Shown piece after piece: positions 22,731 through 36,623 of a stretch of DNA of 64,000 nucleotides. Each line of letters opens with the position of its first letter. The first letter of the stretch is position 1. Location of the stretch: the NCBI GenBank assembly GCA_029204225.1, contig CM055113.1, positions 18,571,746 through 18,635,745 of the forward strand, written 5' to 3'. The notes under the pieces were generated by a model. That model was not told the DNA's origin. It worked only from the letters and a program-made list of their open reading frames with translations, and did not search any database. Source of the DNA: Diphasiastrum complanatum. Lineage: Eukaryota > Streptophyta > Lycopodiopsida > Lycopodiales > Lycopodiaceae. Made by a program: the position numbers and the translations under genes.

Positions 22731-24676
22731 TCACATGTCTGAATAAAATTTTTTGTGTCCTTGTGAAGCGTAGGCCACCAACAACCTGATTGTAAAAGTT
22801 TGCGAATAGTAATATCTGTGTCCTCCACTCATGCCATCATGTGAAAACATGATTAAATCTGGTACTTCATGTGGTGAAACACACCTTCGTAAAATATTAT
22901 CTGATCCACGACGATACAAATGTCCTACAATTAATTGATAAGATTGAGACTTATGAATCAATTGTCTCTTCTGTACATTTGTCAAGGAGTCATTTGGTTG
23001 TCCTAGCATCAGATACTCAACAATATCTATTGCCCACTCAGGTACTGCTTCAACATAGAATAACGCAACATCTGGCAGTTCATCATCCACTTCAGCGTTA
23101 ATTGGTGCGGATTCGATTCGCGAAACGTGATCGACTAGATAATGTTGTTTCCCCTTTCGAACTACAATTCGAAAGTCAAATTCAGTCAATAACAATAACC
23201 ATCTTCCAATACGTCCAGTATTGCACGTCTTGTTTACCAAGTAAAGTAATGGTTGATGATCCGTATAAAATGCAAAGTGCATTTCCATGAGGTAGTGACG
23301 AAATTTTCGAACAGAAAAAATCATGGCCAATGCCTCACGTTCAGTTGTTGAATAATTCTTTTCTGGATCTTAAGCTGTATGCTTGCAAATCGTATAGGAT
23401 AATCCTTCTTATAGTCACCTGGCTGCGTCAAAACTGATCCAATGACGTATTTTGAAGCATCCGTATGAACATGAAATTCTATCGTCCAATCTGGAGAACG
23501 CAGTATTGGTGCTGAAGTTAATGCTTTTTTTAATTTTTCAAAGGCTTCTAACACTTCTACTGTCGAAATAGGAACAATAGTCAGTTTGTATATAGCTCGT
23601 GCTAAATCCAGAAAGAAGATAATAAAGATTCGATAGTAGTTTGCATGACCCATAAACATGTAAACTCCACGAATTGTTGCTGGCGGTGGCAAATCCACAA
23701 TAACTTTGACCTTAGAGTAATCTGTGGCAATACCATGTCTTGATATCACATGTCCAAGCACAACTCTGTGGGAAATCCATATCTGACATTTTTCTGAATT
23801 AAGAGAAATCTGATATTTGCGACATCTCTCAAATACTTTTTCCAATCGATCCAGGTGGTCTGTATCTGTACTATGAACTCCCAAGTCGTCCAAGTAAATT
23901 TCAAGGAATTTCTGCATATAATCTTTAAAAGCAAATTGCATTTCTCTTTGGAATGAACTTGGTGCATTACAGAGTCCAAACGACATTACTTTGTAAGCAT
24001 AGGTGCCCCATTCTGTTGCAAAAGCGGTTTTGTGACGATCGGCAGGTACGATCTTAACCTGGTTGTAACCACTAAATCCATCCAGAAAACTATAAGCTTT
24101 CTCTCCAGCAAGGCGATCCAAAATGCTTTCAGTAAAAGGTAACGGAAAGTGATCCTTCCACGTCACTTTGTTCAACGCTTTGAGGTTCACACAGATCCTC
24201 AATTTCCCATTTTTCTTAGGAACAATGATAATCGGTGAAATCCATTCAGTATGCTCGATCTCATAAATAAAATCGGCATGAAGCAGTCTCTGAAGTTCTT
24301 TTCTTATCAAATCCGCTACATTAGGATTACAGCGATAGAACTTTGTAACCTTTGGAATTGCATCAGGTACTAAAGGTATGGTATGTTCAATCACTGATGT
24401 CAGAATACCCTTCAAATCTTGATAAGTCCATGCAAAGCAATCTTGATACTTAATAAGTAACAAGCGGAGTGCTTGATACAGTTCAGGAGTAAGTTGTGAT
24501 CCAACTTGTACAATCTTTTCCAGTTCTCCTAGCTCGGCAAGATTCATTGGCTGCATCTTAGCTGTGCCATCATAAACTTCTTTAGATTCTGGCATGTGTT
24601 CTTCAGGTTCATGATGTGCTTTAGGTAACATGATAACCACATCATCCAGTGTATAACGTTTAAAATGCTCGGGCAT
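22731..24676 (-). pseudogene. Gypsy reverse transcriptase-RNase H
   Basis: A frame of 451 codons (24676-23321) covers the end of the protease-RT linker and RT: WISPIIIVPKKNGKLRICVN, the first catalytic Asp in AYSFLDGFSGYNQV, FGLCNAPSSFQREM and the catalytic pair in FLEIYLDDLGV, then the connection region (GHANYYRIF). RNase H starts at FHVHTDASKYVIGSVLTQ. After a frameshift near 23325 it continues (KFRHYLMEMHFAFYTDHQPL) into the integrase zinc-binding region (NILRRCVSPHEVP, SHDGMSGGH) to 22731. The catalytic residues are intact, so this is the best preserved polymerase in the window, but the frameshift and the decayed integrase make the element non-autonomous. Confidence 0.85.
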
Positions 24677-24795
24677 ATCATGTTGGACTACATTTGCTTG
24701 TTCTTTTTCTAAAGGACTTGTCTTGGATCTTCGTTTAGCCTTCTTAGCAAGAATTGATCATGGAGGTGATGACTTTTGAGATGATAAATCTTTCT

Positions 24796-25675
24796 TCAAA
24801 GGTGAAGACTTCCTAGATGATGATGTCTTACTAGAAATCTGACTTGAAGAATCATCCTCAACTTTTTCTTTGCCTTTATCCATAAAGGTGGCACTTCCTT
24901 TGAATCAATCTTCCGAAGCAGATTTTCGCATTTTAGGACCGTATTATAATGTTGCTTAGCTTGTTTCTTCGTCATCGATCCCGTGATCCTATTTTTCTTC
25001 AATATAACTGCTTTGGACGATTTGATTGTTGGTTCATCAAGAACATTATGCACTCCAAATCTGGTCGGATCCATATGATTTAGAATCTGCTCATCCGTAA
25101 GTTCTGCATTGCCATCATAAGTCAAGACATGACTCACATGAATGAGTTCATCCTCAATCGGATCTGGTATAGGTTCCGTTGATATCCAGGCTACATTCAG
25201 CACATTTAGTGGAAAAGTGATTGGTGTATCCAAAGTTCAATCTAATAAGAAAATCTCGCTCAAATCTGATTGATTACCTTGTTGACACATATATCCTGTT
25301 GTATAGTCAATCGTTGCAAGAGCTTCATTCCAATTGACCGTATTTGTTTGAGAATCGTAATGAGCTCCCAAATTTTTTTATGGTCGGTCACAAGTGTGAT
25401 CCGTTGTTGACGAATTGTCATACTCTTTTTGAACCACTGGTTTGATAGTCCAAGTTGTAGGATCAATTTTAACTGCACGTTCACGATTTTCAAAAGTGAT
25501 TTTTCCGGTACCCTAGTTATGAATTACTTGCGCAACTCGTAACCATAAACGTCCCAATAGAGCTCAATAAACAATAGGCGCTTTTGTTGGGTAGATCCAA
25601 ACGGGGTGCTCTTCTAACAATAATTGGATTGACTTCCTATGGAGCACCTCCAGGAGCAGCTCCAGGGGTAGCCAT
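24796..25675 (-). pseudogene. Gypsy gag/protease remnant and pro-RT linker
   Basis: Begins MATPGAAPGGAP at 25675, then broken frames with LLGRLWLRVAQVI and ENRERAVKIDPTTWTIKPVV, resembling the end of a Tat/Athila-type protease domain. A frame of 145 codons (25233-24796) follows with LNVAWISTEPIPDPIEDELI and KKQAKQHYNTVLKCENLLRK, a linker region before RT. The gag itself, normally several hundred codons, is essentially absent, implying a large deletion right after its start. Confidence 0.5.
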
Positions 25676-26400
25676 CTTTACAAATTTAGATTAAGCAGAC
25701 AATGAGATTGGATCTAGATTTTTTAATCACAACTATCTCAGATTAGATCTGCTAGATCTATTCCATTTTTCAAGAATCTGATTCTATATCATGAAAAAGT
25801 TTTTGAGAATCGATCAATCGATACTTCTCAAAAATGATAAATCTCTCATAATCCAATTCAAAATATATCAGATTTGATCCAAATTTTGACAGAGACTTGA
25901 TCTAGAAAATTAGAAACTTAAAATAGGTCTGGTGAAGGTTCACTAGGCGAAGATTGGCTCGGCAAAAGTTCAATAGTGCTATTTTGGACAAAAAACTCTC
26001 TGAATAACTTTTTTTGATGATTTCTTGGGAAATAACCTTTGCCAACCTCTCAGGTGAAAGATCTGACACAAAAACAATTATGGAAAAATGGGCGAAGGTT
26101 TATGACACAAGAAAATACAGTTTCTGATGGTTGGCGAGGGTAAAATTCAAGATTTTCTATGATTTGATCAAGAAGAATCTTCGCCAAACTCAGAAATAGT
26201 ATTTTACTATAAATAGAATGTTTTGAAAACGCGGCGAAGGTTCTGGCGAAGGATCAAGAGTAATATTGGTAATTTTTGCAAAAAAGTGACTTTTTTGACA
26301 AAAATATGGCAATATGACAACTAATCCTCTAAAACCCTTTCTATTTTTGGTATTATTCTTCGCCGAAGGATTTTGATAATTTTTTGGTGTTTTTTGATGA
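25676..26400. other. AT-rich region with ggcgaagg motifs
   Basis: Non-coding DNA between the gypsy gag start and the truncated copia RT. From 25920 to 26370 it carries about nine variants of ggcgaagg(t/a) or cttcgcc (for example near 25938, 26092, 26143, 26240 and 26362). It could be the gypsy 5' leader or LTR, but no TG...CA edges or primer-binding site could be fixed. Confidence 0.4.
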
Positions 26401-26405
26401 TTTTT

Positions 26406-27110
26406 CTAATGTTTCTGAAAATCTGTAGGTTTAGTCAATACTATACTTGGATCCATTGGAGTATCAACTGATTTGCAAGCAGACATATGAAAATTTTCTA
26501 AAATGCCTTTTAGATATGCATGTTGGCTAAGATAGATCTTCTTTTGAAGTCTATTTCTAGTAATGTGGATTTCTAGCAAAGAATGGACAGCTCCTAAATC
26601 AGTCATGTCAAATTCCTTTGACAGATCACTCTTAATAGTGTGCAAAAGAGAAGTGTTGTTAGAAAGGATAAATGCATCATCTACGTAAAGAGCTATGTGA
26701 ACTGAATTGGTGCCTATATGCTTCGAATAAACATTACAGTTAGCTAAATTGTTTGCAAATCCCAATCGAATGAGATAAGAGTTGATTCTATTGAACCATG
26801 CTCTTGCAGCCTGTTTTAGATCATAGATTGCTTTAATTAATTTGCGCAGCTTGCACACTTTGTGCTCTTGACCTTTGACTTCGAATCCTTTCGGTGGGAA
26901 GGTGTACAACTCCTCTTTGACATTGCCATTGAGAAATGTTGTCTTGACATCCATTTGGTGCATTTCAAGATCTTCTGTGGCTGCTAACGCAATCAGAGTC
27001 CTGATTGACTGCATCTTGATGACAGGATTGAAAATTTCTTGATAAATTACTTTTAGGACTTGAGTGAATTTTTTAGTCACCAACCGTGCTTTCTATTTAG
27101 CAATGGAACC
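26406..27110 (-). pseudogene. Copia reverse transcriptase, largely intact core
   Basis: The 225-codon frame reads MHQMDVKTTFLNGNVKEELY, the KGQEHKVCKLRKLIKAIYDL segment, ARAWFNRINSYLIRLGF and the catalytic box HIALYVDDAFILSNN. DLGAVHSLLEIHITRN and QKKIYLSQHAYLKGILENF follow. The catalytic YVDD is intact. The frame ends by truncation after TPMDPSIVLTKPT, just before RNase H. Upstream, frameshifts separate it from integrase. Confidence 0.85.
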
Positions 27111-27399
27111 ATCAGAGTTGATTTTTTTCTTGAAAATCCACTTGTTGTCGATAATTGTCTTGTGAGTGGGGAAGTCGACCAGTGTCCAGGTCTGGTTCGT
27201 CAAAAGTGAGTTGTACTTGCTTTTCATAGCTTCTTGCCACTTCACAGCATCCTTGGAGTTAATTGCTTCAACTAGGGTCTTTGGTTCTTTTGATGAAGTT
27301 CAGAATGATTGTGGTGTATACCTCTCAGGAACTGTCCGGGTCCGTGAGGATCTGCAGATGTTTGGTTGACCAGGATGCGATGATGCTTCCTCTTGAATT

Positions 27400-28780
27400 T
27401 CTCTAGATCTGCTTGAGCTAGCTTGGTCTGGTCAGGTACTATTGGCTACTCGCCTTCTGTAGCTGTAGTTGCAGGTTCTATAGAAGAAACACTATCGTTG
27501 GAAGATTCCATGCTACGTAAAATAGGATGAAATGATACAGCATTGTTTATCAATGGCTGTTTAAAATCATAGTATGTATGTTCTTGAAATATTACATCTT
27601 TAGAGACAAATACTACATTGGTGGATGGATCATAAAATTTATAAGCTTTATGTTCATCAGGATAGCCAATGAAAATACATTTATTTGTCCTATGATCTAG
27701 CTTCTTTCTAAGCTGTTTAGGAATGCGAACAAAACATATACAACCAAAGATTTCTAAATGGATGACACTAGGCTTGAGTCCATGCCAAACTTCATAAGGA
27801 GTTTTGTTGTTGACAGCTTTGGTGCTTGATCTGTTTTGTAAGTAACAGGCTGTGACAATAGTTTCTACTTAGAACTTCACAAGTAGATGTGATTGATGTA
27901 GCATGGATCTGGCTGAGTTGAGAAGAGTTCGGTTCTTCCTTTTTGCAATCTCGTTCTATTGAGGTGAACAGAAAGTGGTGAATAGTCTTCTAATACCATG
28001 TTCAGCCATGTAGTCGGACATCTTGTTAGAGAGGTATTTGTCGCCACCATCAGTTCGGAGTGCTTTTAATTTTGTAGATGTTTGTGTCTCAGCCATGGCC
28101 TTAAATCTCTTGAAGCATTCAAAGGCTTCATATTTGTGCTTAATGAACATGACTGTAGACCATCTAGAATAATCATCTATGAAAGTGGTTAAATAGATTG
28201 CATCTCCTAAGGACGAAGTTGGCATTGGACCACAAAGATCGCTATGTACAAGATCCAATACATGCTTTGTTTTTATGGAATGTGATTTGAGAAACTTGCT
28301 TCTAGAGTGTTTGCCATAGATGCATGATTCACAAAAGAAAGATTTCCTATCCAATGAAGAAGAGAAATACAATCCATCAACTAAATTATTACAATGCATA
28401 TAGGAAAGTGATCTTGTATTCACGTGTCCAAATCGACTATGCCACAAAACAACATTATCGTTTACATTTTCATGAGAGATGCTAGCTACTGCAACTAAAT
28501 TAGAGAGTACGTAAATATTTCTGACTCTAGTGCATGTAGTCAGAGTAGTATCTTCATCGAAGATTGTACACTGTTCAGATGAGAAAGTAACAGTGTAGCA
28601 CTCATCAGTCATCTTAGAAATTGACAATAGGTTCTTTAACAACTGAGGTACGTGAAGAACATTGGTGACATAAATAGAAAGCTCATTTTTGAACGCAATG
28701 TTGACTGTTCCTTTGCCTTCTACGCATATGGTGCTTGAATCTCCGAGATAGATGAATTGATCTCTGCTGTAAGCTATATA
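27400..28780 (-). pseudogene. Copia protease end and integrase
   Basis: The protease C-terminus (YVTNVLHVPQLLKNLLSISK) leads into the pre-integrase domain (VLWHSRFGHVNTRSLSYMH, CESCIYGKHSRSKF). The integrase core follows with its first Asp in YLTTFIDDYSRWSTVMFI and second in ALRTDGGDKYLSNKM, and a stop falls at TFCSPQ. Past the stop, in other frames, come NEIAKRKNRTLLNSARSML (the Glu segment), VFGCIC-like and GYPDEHKAYKFYDPSTNVVF remains. It is well enough preserved to be aligned throughout, but several stops make it non-functional. Confidence 0.85.
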
Positions 28781-28889
28781 CTCGGTAAACTATTCCTTGT
28801 AGTAACAAAGCCTCAATAAAAAAATCTCTAAGATTAGAAAAAAAACCTCGATCTCCTATATGCAAAAGGAACCTAGAAATGCACATTGG

Positions 28890-29995
28890 AGATAGAAAAT
28901 TGTAGTGGGTTTCTTTCCTTGCCTAACCTGAATCCAAAAACTAGTCGATCTAGCATCATAGAGACGGAGTTAGTTGTCATGCGTAGGTTCGTTTCCATGA
29001 GAGCAATAGTTTAATTCAGATTTCAGCATGAATGGAAGATCTAAATCTAACTCTACATCCATTAACCCTACTCATTAACACTAAGATCCATTAACACTAC
29101 GATCCACAACAAAGATAGCTTACTCTCTCTCTCTCTCTCTCTCATAAAAAGTATAATAACACTCAATTACAATAACATTCAGATCCAATAATTAGCAAAA
29201 TCAAAAGAAAGCATGAGAGATGGAGAAGGAAAGAAGAAGAGCAAGGACATTCATCAATCCATTTATGAAGAGAACCAATCTGCTTTATTGAAATGAGAAA
29301 ATGAACATGAGGAGCAACTCGAGTTGGTCCCTTCTTCTAGTAAAGAGGAGGACCCTGGCCTCTGAATCCCATTAGTCCACTCTCTTTTTATTCAAATTTA
29401 AAAAAGTGTGGGAACCATCAAAATTGGCGGGAAACCCAACTTTATTCACTAACTTGACATTTAGGCCCTGCGACATTAAAAGTCCCGCAAAAAGGCCTAA
29501 AGTCCTTTTATTGGCTTTTAACTAATCAATCAAATAGCTATGTGTTGGACTTACACACGCAGGGTGCCAAATCCCTCTCACTTATCAACTAGGGTTAGAG
29601 TTGCCTTGGGATCCGCGAACTCTCCAACAGTATCCCCTACCAAAACTGGTGGCGGTCCCACGACACTTGCAATATACAGTTATTGGGGACTTTTATTGGC
29701 TTCGGGCCGAATCTTGATTAAATGGTACTGCACCTTCTCCATAAAGTCGAGGTGTGCAGTATTAAAATCCAAATTGTGTGGCAGAAAACAACGGTGGGCT
29801 CCGGCAATCCACTTGGAGGTTGTCCATGATGTGAAGCGTGATTCCTAGAAGTCTCCCATCATTGCCACATGAAAATATAAACGAGCAACCGACAGCTGAT
29901 CTTTGATTTGCTCTGAGGCCATCGACTTATTTGGATCCAATGCCAGAGGAGGGAGACAATCATCCCATCTGGTTGCCACTGACTCCAACAGAGTT
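28890..29995. other. Non-coding, LTR-like remains and a CT tract
   Basis: No gene. A (CT) tract lies at 29123-29143. Around 29540-29700 the plus strand reads cttacacacgcagggtgcc, then ctctcacttatcaactaggg and cttgggatcc, a wording shared in part with the DNA just after the gypsy integrase remnant at 41.39 kb, so it may be a piece of gypsy LTR. A minus frame at 29845-30027 has no recognised motif. Confidence 0.4.
29123..29143. repeat. (CT)10 microsatellite
   Basis: Short pure CT run in non-coding DNA. Confidence 0.9.
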
Positions 29996-30059
29996 AGATC
30001 TTTAGCAAACATTGCCGATTGTCGCACCGTTGGATCTGGAGGGTGGACATATTCTCTCT

Positions 30060-30420
30060 AATAGGCTTGTAAGACACGATGGAAATCCATTGAGATTGTC
30101 CAGCTGTAGGGCTGATGTGAGAGGTCATGTGTTGGATAGCGCCACTGTCTAGGTACCAGCTATCATAGTTTTCGTTGCTGTTGCTATAAGCCATTAACAA
30201 GTGTGTATCTTGCTCCTTGAATTCCACCCCGGCTCTTTGCCCCCCAAATCTGATCCTCCTTCGACATCCTTTGTTCCTCCATGCCCAGTCGACAATCTTT
30301 CTGATTTTGTGGTGGTGCACAAGCACTGATACAATAAAGTCTTCTCTGTACCTGATTCAGAGCAACCAACACTCTTCATCAAGAAATATCTGGACATTAC
30401 GACTAGAGGCAGCTATACCA
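30060..30420 (-). pseudogene. Copia gag-protease junction fragment
   Basis: The minus strand reads NENYDSWYLDSGAIQHMTSH, a copia aspartic protease start with its Asp-Ser-Gly. Before it is a basic gag tail (HGGTKDVEGGSDLGGK in one frame, NKGCRRRIRFGGQRAGVEF in another). The frame shifts more than once. The fragment ends on both sides without LTR or further pol. Confidence 0.7.
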
Positions 30421-32597
<2,177 letters not shown>

Positions 32598-35230
32598 GGT
32601 AAGTTGAGTGGCCAAAGTCTTATGAGATAAGTTATAAAGAAGTGTTAAGCATAGTCAGAGGCCTAAAGTCTTTGATTAGACAAGGGTTATAGTTCTTGGA
32701 GATTAATGAGTCTTCCATTGATAGTGCATGAGAGAATGATGTGAGAAAGCCATTGTCAAGAGGCTTAAGAAGCTCCGAAAGGTACTATAAGAAAAAGGAA
32801 GAGGAAGTCACTACATCCACAAGGTCTATTTGGACAATAGTGAATTATGAGTCAATTTTGCTCTTAGAGATAGATGGAAGTCTTGAGACTTTTAATGTCA
32901 AGTGATTTCAATGTTGTTGAGACTTGACAATATGCATAAAGGGAGTCCAATGTGAGGTTACTAATATGAGTAATAAAGGAAAAGAGCAATAATAAAGCAT
33001 TGAATCATGAGCAAAGTTATCATATAATGAACAATAGATTTATCCAATATGTTTTTTTGTTTTTTTCATCACAAATAGTACAAAATAAAAATTCAGGAAA
33101 ATGGAAACCAATTGAGGTGTGTACGTTTATTGTTTCATGTAGCTTTGTAAGTATCCGAAGTACTAATGTTTCCCGTGTGAAGAATTTTCAATAATGACAA
33201 AACAAATGAGAGCTTACATTTTTATTTTAGTTTATTTATGCAGCTTAAATTACCTAAAGCATTAAAACATGATAGCCTAGTGAGAGAACAATTAGAAAAT
33301 TTGATGGATAGAGCTCAAGAAACCAACAATAAAGAATTCTAATCTACTAGTGAGGGCAAATTTAGAACTTTTTCCTTTGAAAACTTTTGGCTTTGAAAAC
33401 TTTATAAAAAAATTGTCCCAACATTGTGAGTGAAGCATTCCAGCACAAAAGCTTTTCAATTTTACACTCCAACCCAGAGTGGTTGGGTAATAGTGGGAGT
33501 AAAAAACAAACATTATATAAATCAATAAAAACTCATGATAGAGGAGGAACATATAGACACTGAATTAAGGCTATTTTTGATAAGGGCAAACCATAAGGAC
33601 CTTGTGGTGAAATTGAGGTGTGTATCTTTATTGTAGCATGTAGCTTTGTAAATATCCAAAGTACTTATTTATTCTGTGTGAAGGATTTTCAAATCACGAC
33701 ATAAAAATGAGAGCTTACATTTTCTCTTTATTTATTATGTCTCTTAATTTACCTAAAGCATGAAAGCATTATACTTGAGTAAGGGAATTGTTAAAAATAT
33801 TGATGGATATAGCTCAAAAAACCTACAATAAAGAATTCTAGTGTACTACTGAGGAATTTCTTCTTTTTTTTTTTTTTTTTTTTTTTTTTTCCTTTTAACG
33901 CTTTTGACCATAATATAAAAGACTGTTCCACCATTGGTGAGTGATGCATTCTAGCTCAAAAGCTTACAATTCCACACTCCAACCTAGAGAATGGTAGGGT
34001 AATAGTCGGAGTCAAAAAGACACATTATAAAAATAAATAAATAGTTCATGATAGAGGAGGAAAATATAGAGAACGAATTTAAGCTATTTTTGATAAGGGG
34101 ATAACTTGTTCATCTACTATGGAAATATAGTGATGCATGTACCGAGGGAGAGGCAAATGCACAAATAGAAAGGAGATCTAAGAAAAAAAGAAAGAAGCAG
34201 TTAAAATTGCAAAATTAAAATAAGAAATTCTACAAATAAGAGCAAATGGGATGAGTTGCTACCTTTAGGGTGTATCATGGATTAGGCATTCACATAACGC
34301 TCATGAACAAGGGTGATAAAGGAAAGTAGGAATTTCCAAAGTTAAGTAGCCAAAGTCTTATGAGATAAGTTTATAAGAAGTGATAAACATAGTCAGTGGC
34401 CTTTTAGTCTTTGATTAGACAAGGGAGATTTACTTCAATGAGTCTTACATCAACAATGCATGAGAGAATTATGTGAGAGAGACATTTCCAGTAGGTTTAA
34501 GAAGCTCCGAAAGGTATAAAAATACAGAAAGAGGTTACATCCATGAGGTCTATTTGAATGGTAGTGAATCATGAGTCAATTCTAACTCTTGGATATAGAT
34601 GGAAGTCTTTAGCCTTTTGATGGCAAGTGAGCTCAATGTTGTTGAGAGTTGACAATTTGATGCATGAAGGGAGTCCAATGTATAAGAGTTATCAAATTTG
34701 AGGTTACTAGTATGAGAAATAAAGGAAAAGAGCAATAAAGCATCGAATCATGATCAAAGTTATCCTACATTAATGAACAACAGGTTTATGCAACGAGGTT
34801 ACTCTTTTTTGCTCACAAGTAGTTCGAAAATCAGGAGAAAGATATTGTGTCAAAAGCAATTGAGGCGTGTATGTTTATTGTAGCATGAAGCTTTGTAAGT
34901 ATCGAAAGTACTACTTTATATTTGCAAAGAACTTTCAAATCACTGGGACAAAAAAAAGAGAGCTCACATTTTCCATTTTTTATTACTGTAGCTTAAAATA
35001 CTTAAAGCTTTAGTCTAGTGAGGGCAATTACTATTATTGATGGATATCACAATAAAGAATTATAGTCTACTAGTGAGAGATATCTTAGATGTTTTCCTTT
35101 CAACACACTTTTGACCAATATAAAAAGTTGTTCCAACATTGGTGAGTGATGCATTCCAACTCAAAAGCTTTACGATTCCACACTCGAATCCAGAGAATGG
35201 TAGGGTAACGGTTGGGGTCGAAAAATAATG
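32598..35230. repeat. Degenerate tandem duplication, period about 1.75 kb
   Basis: Block X (32598-33050; gccaaagtcttatgagataa, then ttaagaagctccgaaaggta, then gggagtccaatgt) recurs at 34344-34795. Block Y (about 33110-33595; ttgaggtgtgtacgtttatt, then agctttgtaagtatc, then agcttacattt) recurs at about 33608-34130 and 34860-35230. The arrangement is X-Y-Y-X-Y. The copies differ by many substitutions and short indels, so the duplication is old. No coding sequence is recognisable. A 27-T run sits in the middle Y copy (33864-33890). Confidence 0.85.
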
Positions 35231-35544
35231 GAATCAAATGGAAGATCATTTCACACGACACACAAATCCTGATTGTCATCTAGATCCTAACAAAAAGCTG
35301 ATGTTAACGCCTTCAACCAACCAAATAGAATTGTGTAGACTCTTTAGTGTTTTCCCACAAAAAAAAAACCTCTTTAATTGATACTAAACTCTTCAATTGA
35401 CTTTGCATAGAACAAAAATATAGTGTAAATAATTCAAATGGAAGTAGCATGGGATTAAGTGGGCACAGTGAATGTATCTAGTCGTCATTTAGTTCAAGAT
35501 ACATTCACACCAATTCCATATGCTTTTTTTATGTCCTTTCTTTG

Positions 35545-35905
35545 TCATATGAGCAGGTTTACGTCGCGGGCGAGAATCGAACGCGTGACGTGCGTGGTGT
35601 CCTGGGACAAAGGAATAGTGGGATGGGCGGTACGAAAAGGAAAGCACGTCAGGTACCACGTGGACGGTGGGGCATGAATGTCGTGACATGCCGAACCCCA
35701 TCTCGCAAGTGGGGATTGACACGTGGCGCCTCGGAAGTGGCCCGGCCGGATCTGTGGCGGAGGCGCGTGCGTTGGTTGTGCCACGCGGCAGCCCCAGAGC
35801 TTTTCTAGTGCAAAGAACCAGAAAGCCAAACGTATATGATTGGTCCACGTGGCCTTTTTCACTCGAGGTCTGTCTGCCACGTGGCTGGACCTGCTTTTTA
35901 TCAAA
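35545..35905 (+). promoter_or_regulatory. GC-rich G-box/ABRE cluster upstream of DUF599 gene
   Basis: A GC-rich island in AT-rich DNA, 0.7-1.1 kb before the DUF599 start codon. It holds four ACGT-core G-boxes: ccacgtgg (35656-35663), acacgtggc (35719-35727), ccacgtggcc (35845-35854) and gccacgtggc (35876-35885). A telo-box ttagggttt (35961-35969) and tagggttagg repeats lie just downstream. G-boxes bind bZIP and bHLH factors and their ABRE form mediates abscisic-acid responses; which applies here is inference. Overlapping frames on both strands reflect GC content, not genes. Confidence 0.6.
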
Positions 35906-36084
35906 ACTTATATGGAAGCTTTGGTAGGGTTAGGCTAAAATGTGGGGTGAGCTTAGCGAATTAGGGTTTGGGGCTGGGCAGCTTTGGTCTCTGTTAGGGG
36001 TAGGGTAGGACCTACACTAGGGTTAGGGCTAGGCTAACGGAAGTAGGTTTTGGGTTGGGAAGAAAAGTAGCGAGAGATGGGGAG

Positions 36085-36103
36085 GGAGAGAGAGAGAGAG
36101 AGA
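36085..36103. repeat. Short (GA) tract in presumed promoter or leader
   Basis: Pure run of about nine GA units roughly 520 bp before the DUF599 start codon; GAGA-type tracts are common near plant transcription starts. Confidence 0.8.
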
Positions 36104-36623
36104 AAAAAGTTACAGTTACAAGAATTATGTAAAGTCAGAGCCGTTCATGGTTGCCAGTGCCAGGGTTGCGTCTGGATCCATAGTTTTTGGCAATAAATAA
36201 ATAACTCAAACTAACTCCTCCACTCAAGCTTCTCTCTACGTCACTCAAAATCCATCTGGTTTGCAGCTTGATCCCACTGCTGCAGCAGCAGAAGCAGGCA
36301 GGTCCCATTGCAGCAGCTCAATTGATGCACCAGCCCATCTGACCATTGCATGACGATCCATCATCCAACTACATGGAGGATGTAGTATGTGGAAACAGCG
36401 ATTTGTAAGTGGCATTATTCAATGTGCTCCTGGTGGGCTCGTCCTCCCTCTGTGGATAGGCCACCACCCACTCACTGCATATTGGGTGTCCCGTCAAGCA
36501 TTGTTGGATCATGTGTAGTATAAATGGAAATTCTCTATCTGATTTTCCTGGTCCTCATCAGTCTTCCTCCTCTGACCGTTTCAGTGTGATCCTTCAATTC
36601 TGACCACAGAATTTCACAAGGCA

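Larger units (their letters stand above)
18882..25675 (-). mobile_element. Ty3/gypsy element, Tat/Athila-like, with accessory ORF
   Basis: The order on the minus strand is a possible gag start (MATPGAAPGGAP at 25675), remnant protease region, reverse transcriptase, RNase H, integrase, then an additional long ORF on the same strand. RT before integrase marks it as gypsy. The RT wording (AYSFLDGFSGYNQV, FLEIYLDDLGV) is of the Tat/Athila type as I know those families. Gag is almost entirely deleted. The RT is comparatively intact, whereas integrase is heavily decayed. LTR edges were not found: both flanks and the spacer after integrase are AT-rich and share scattered ggcgaagg-type motifs. Confidence 0.75.
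26406..28886 (-). mobile_element. Copia pol (protease-integrase-RT), truncated
   Basis: The minus strand carries the copia order protease end, pre-integrase, integrase and RT. It then stops at 26406, where RNase H and the 3' LTR should follow. The break lies next to the motif-bearing DNA of the gypsy element, so the gypsy insertion, or a deletion linked to it, probably removed the end. Toward 28890 the sequence also ends inside the protease, so both sides are truncated. No gag belonging to this copy is seen. Confidence 0.75.

Noticed and set aside
29845-30027. Minus frame of 60 codons before the copia protease fragment
   Set aside because: Composition is protein-like but no motif could be named and it does not join the protease in frame; left in the non-coding note.
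35459-35927. Five overlapping frames of 72-119 codons on both strands
   Set aside because: GC-rich DNA has few stops; no motif, and the G-box cluster explains the composition better.
35926-36040. Interstitial telomere array (tagggttagg-type words)
   Set aside because: Only scattered single words, not a tandem (tttaggg)n run; treated as telo-box promoter elements.
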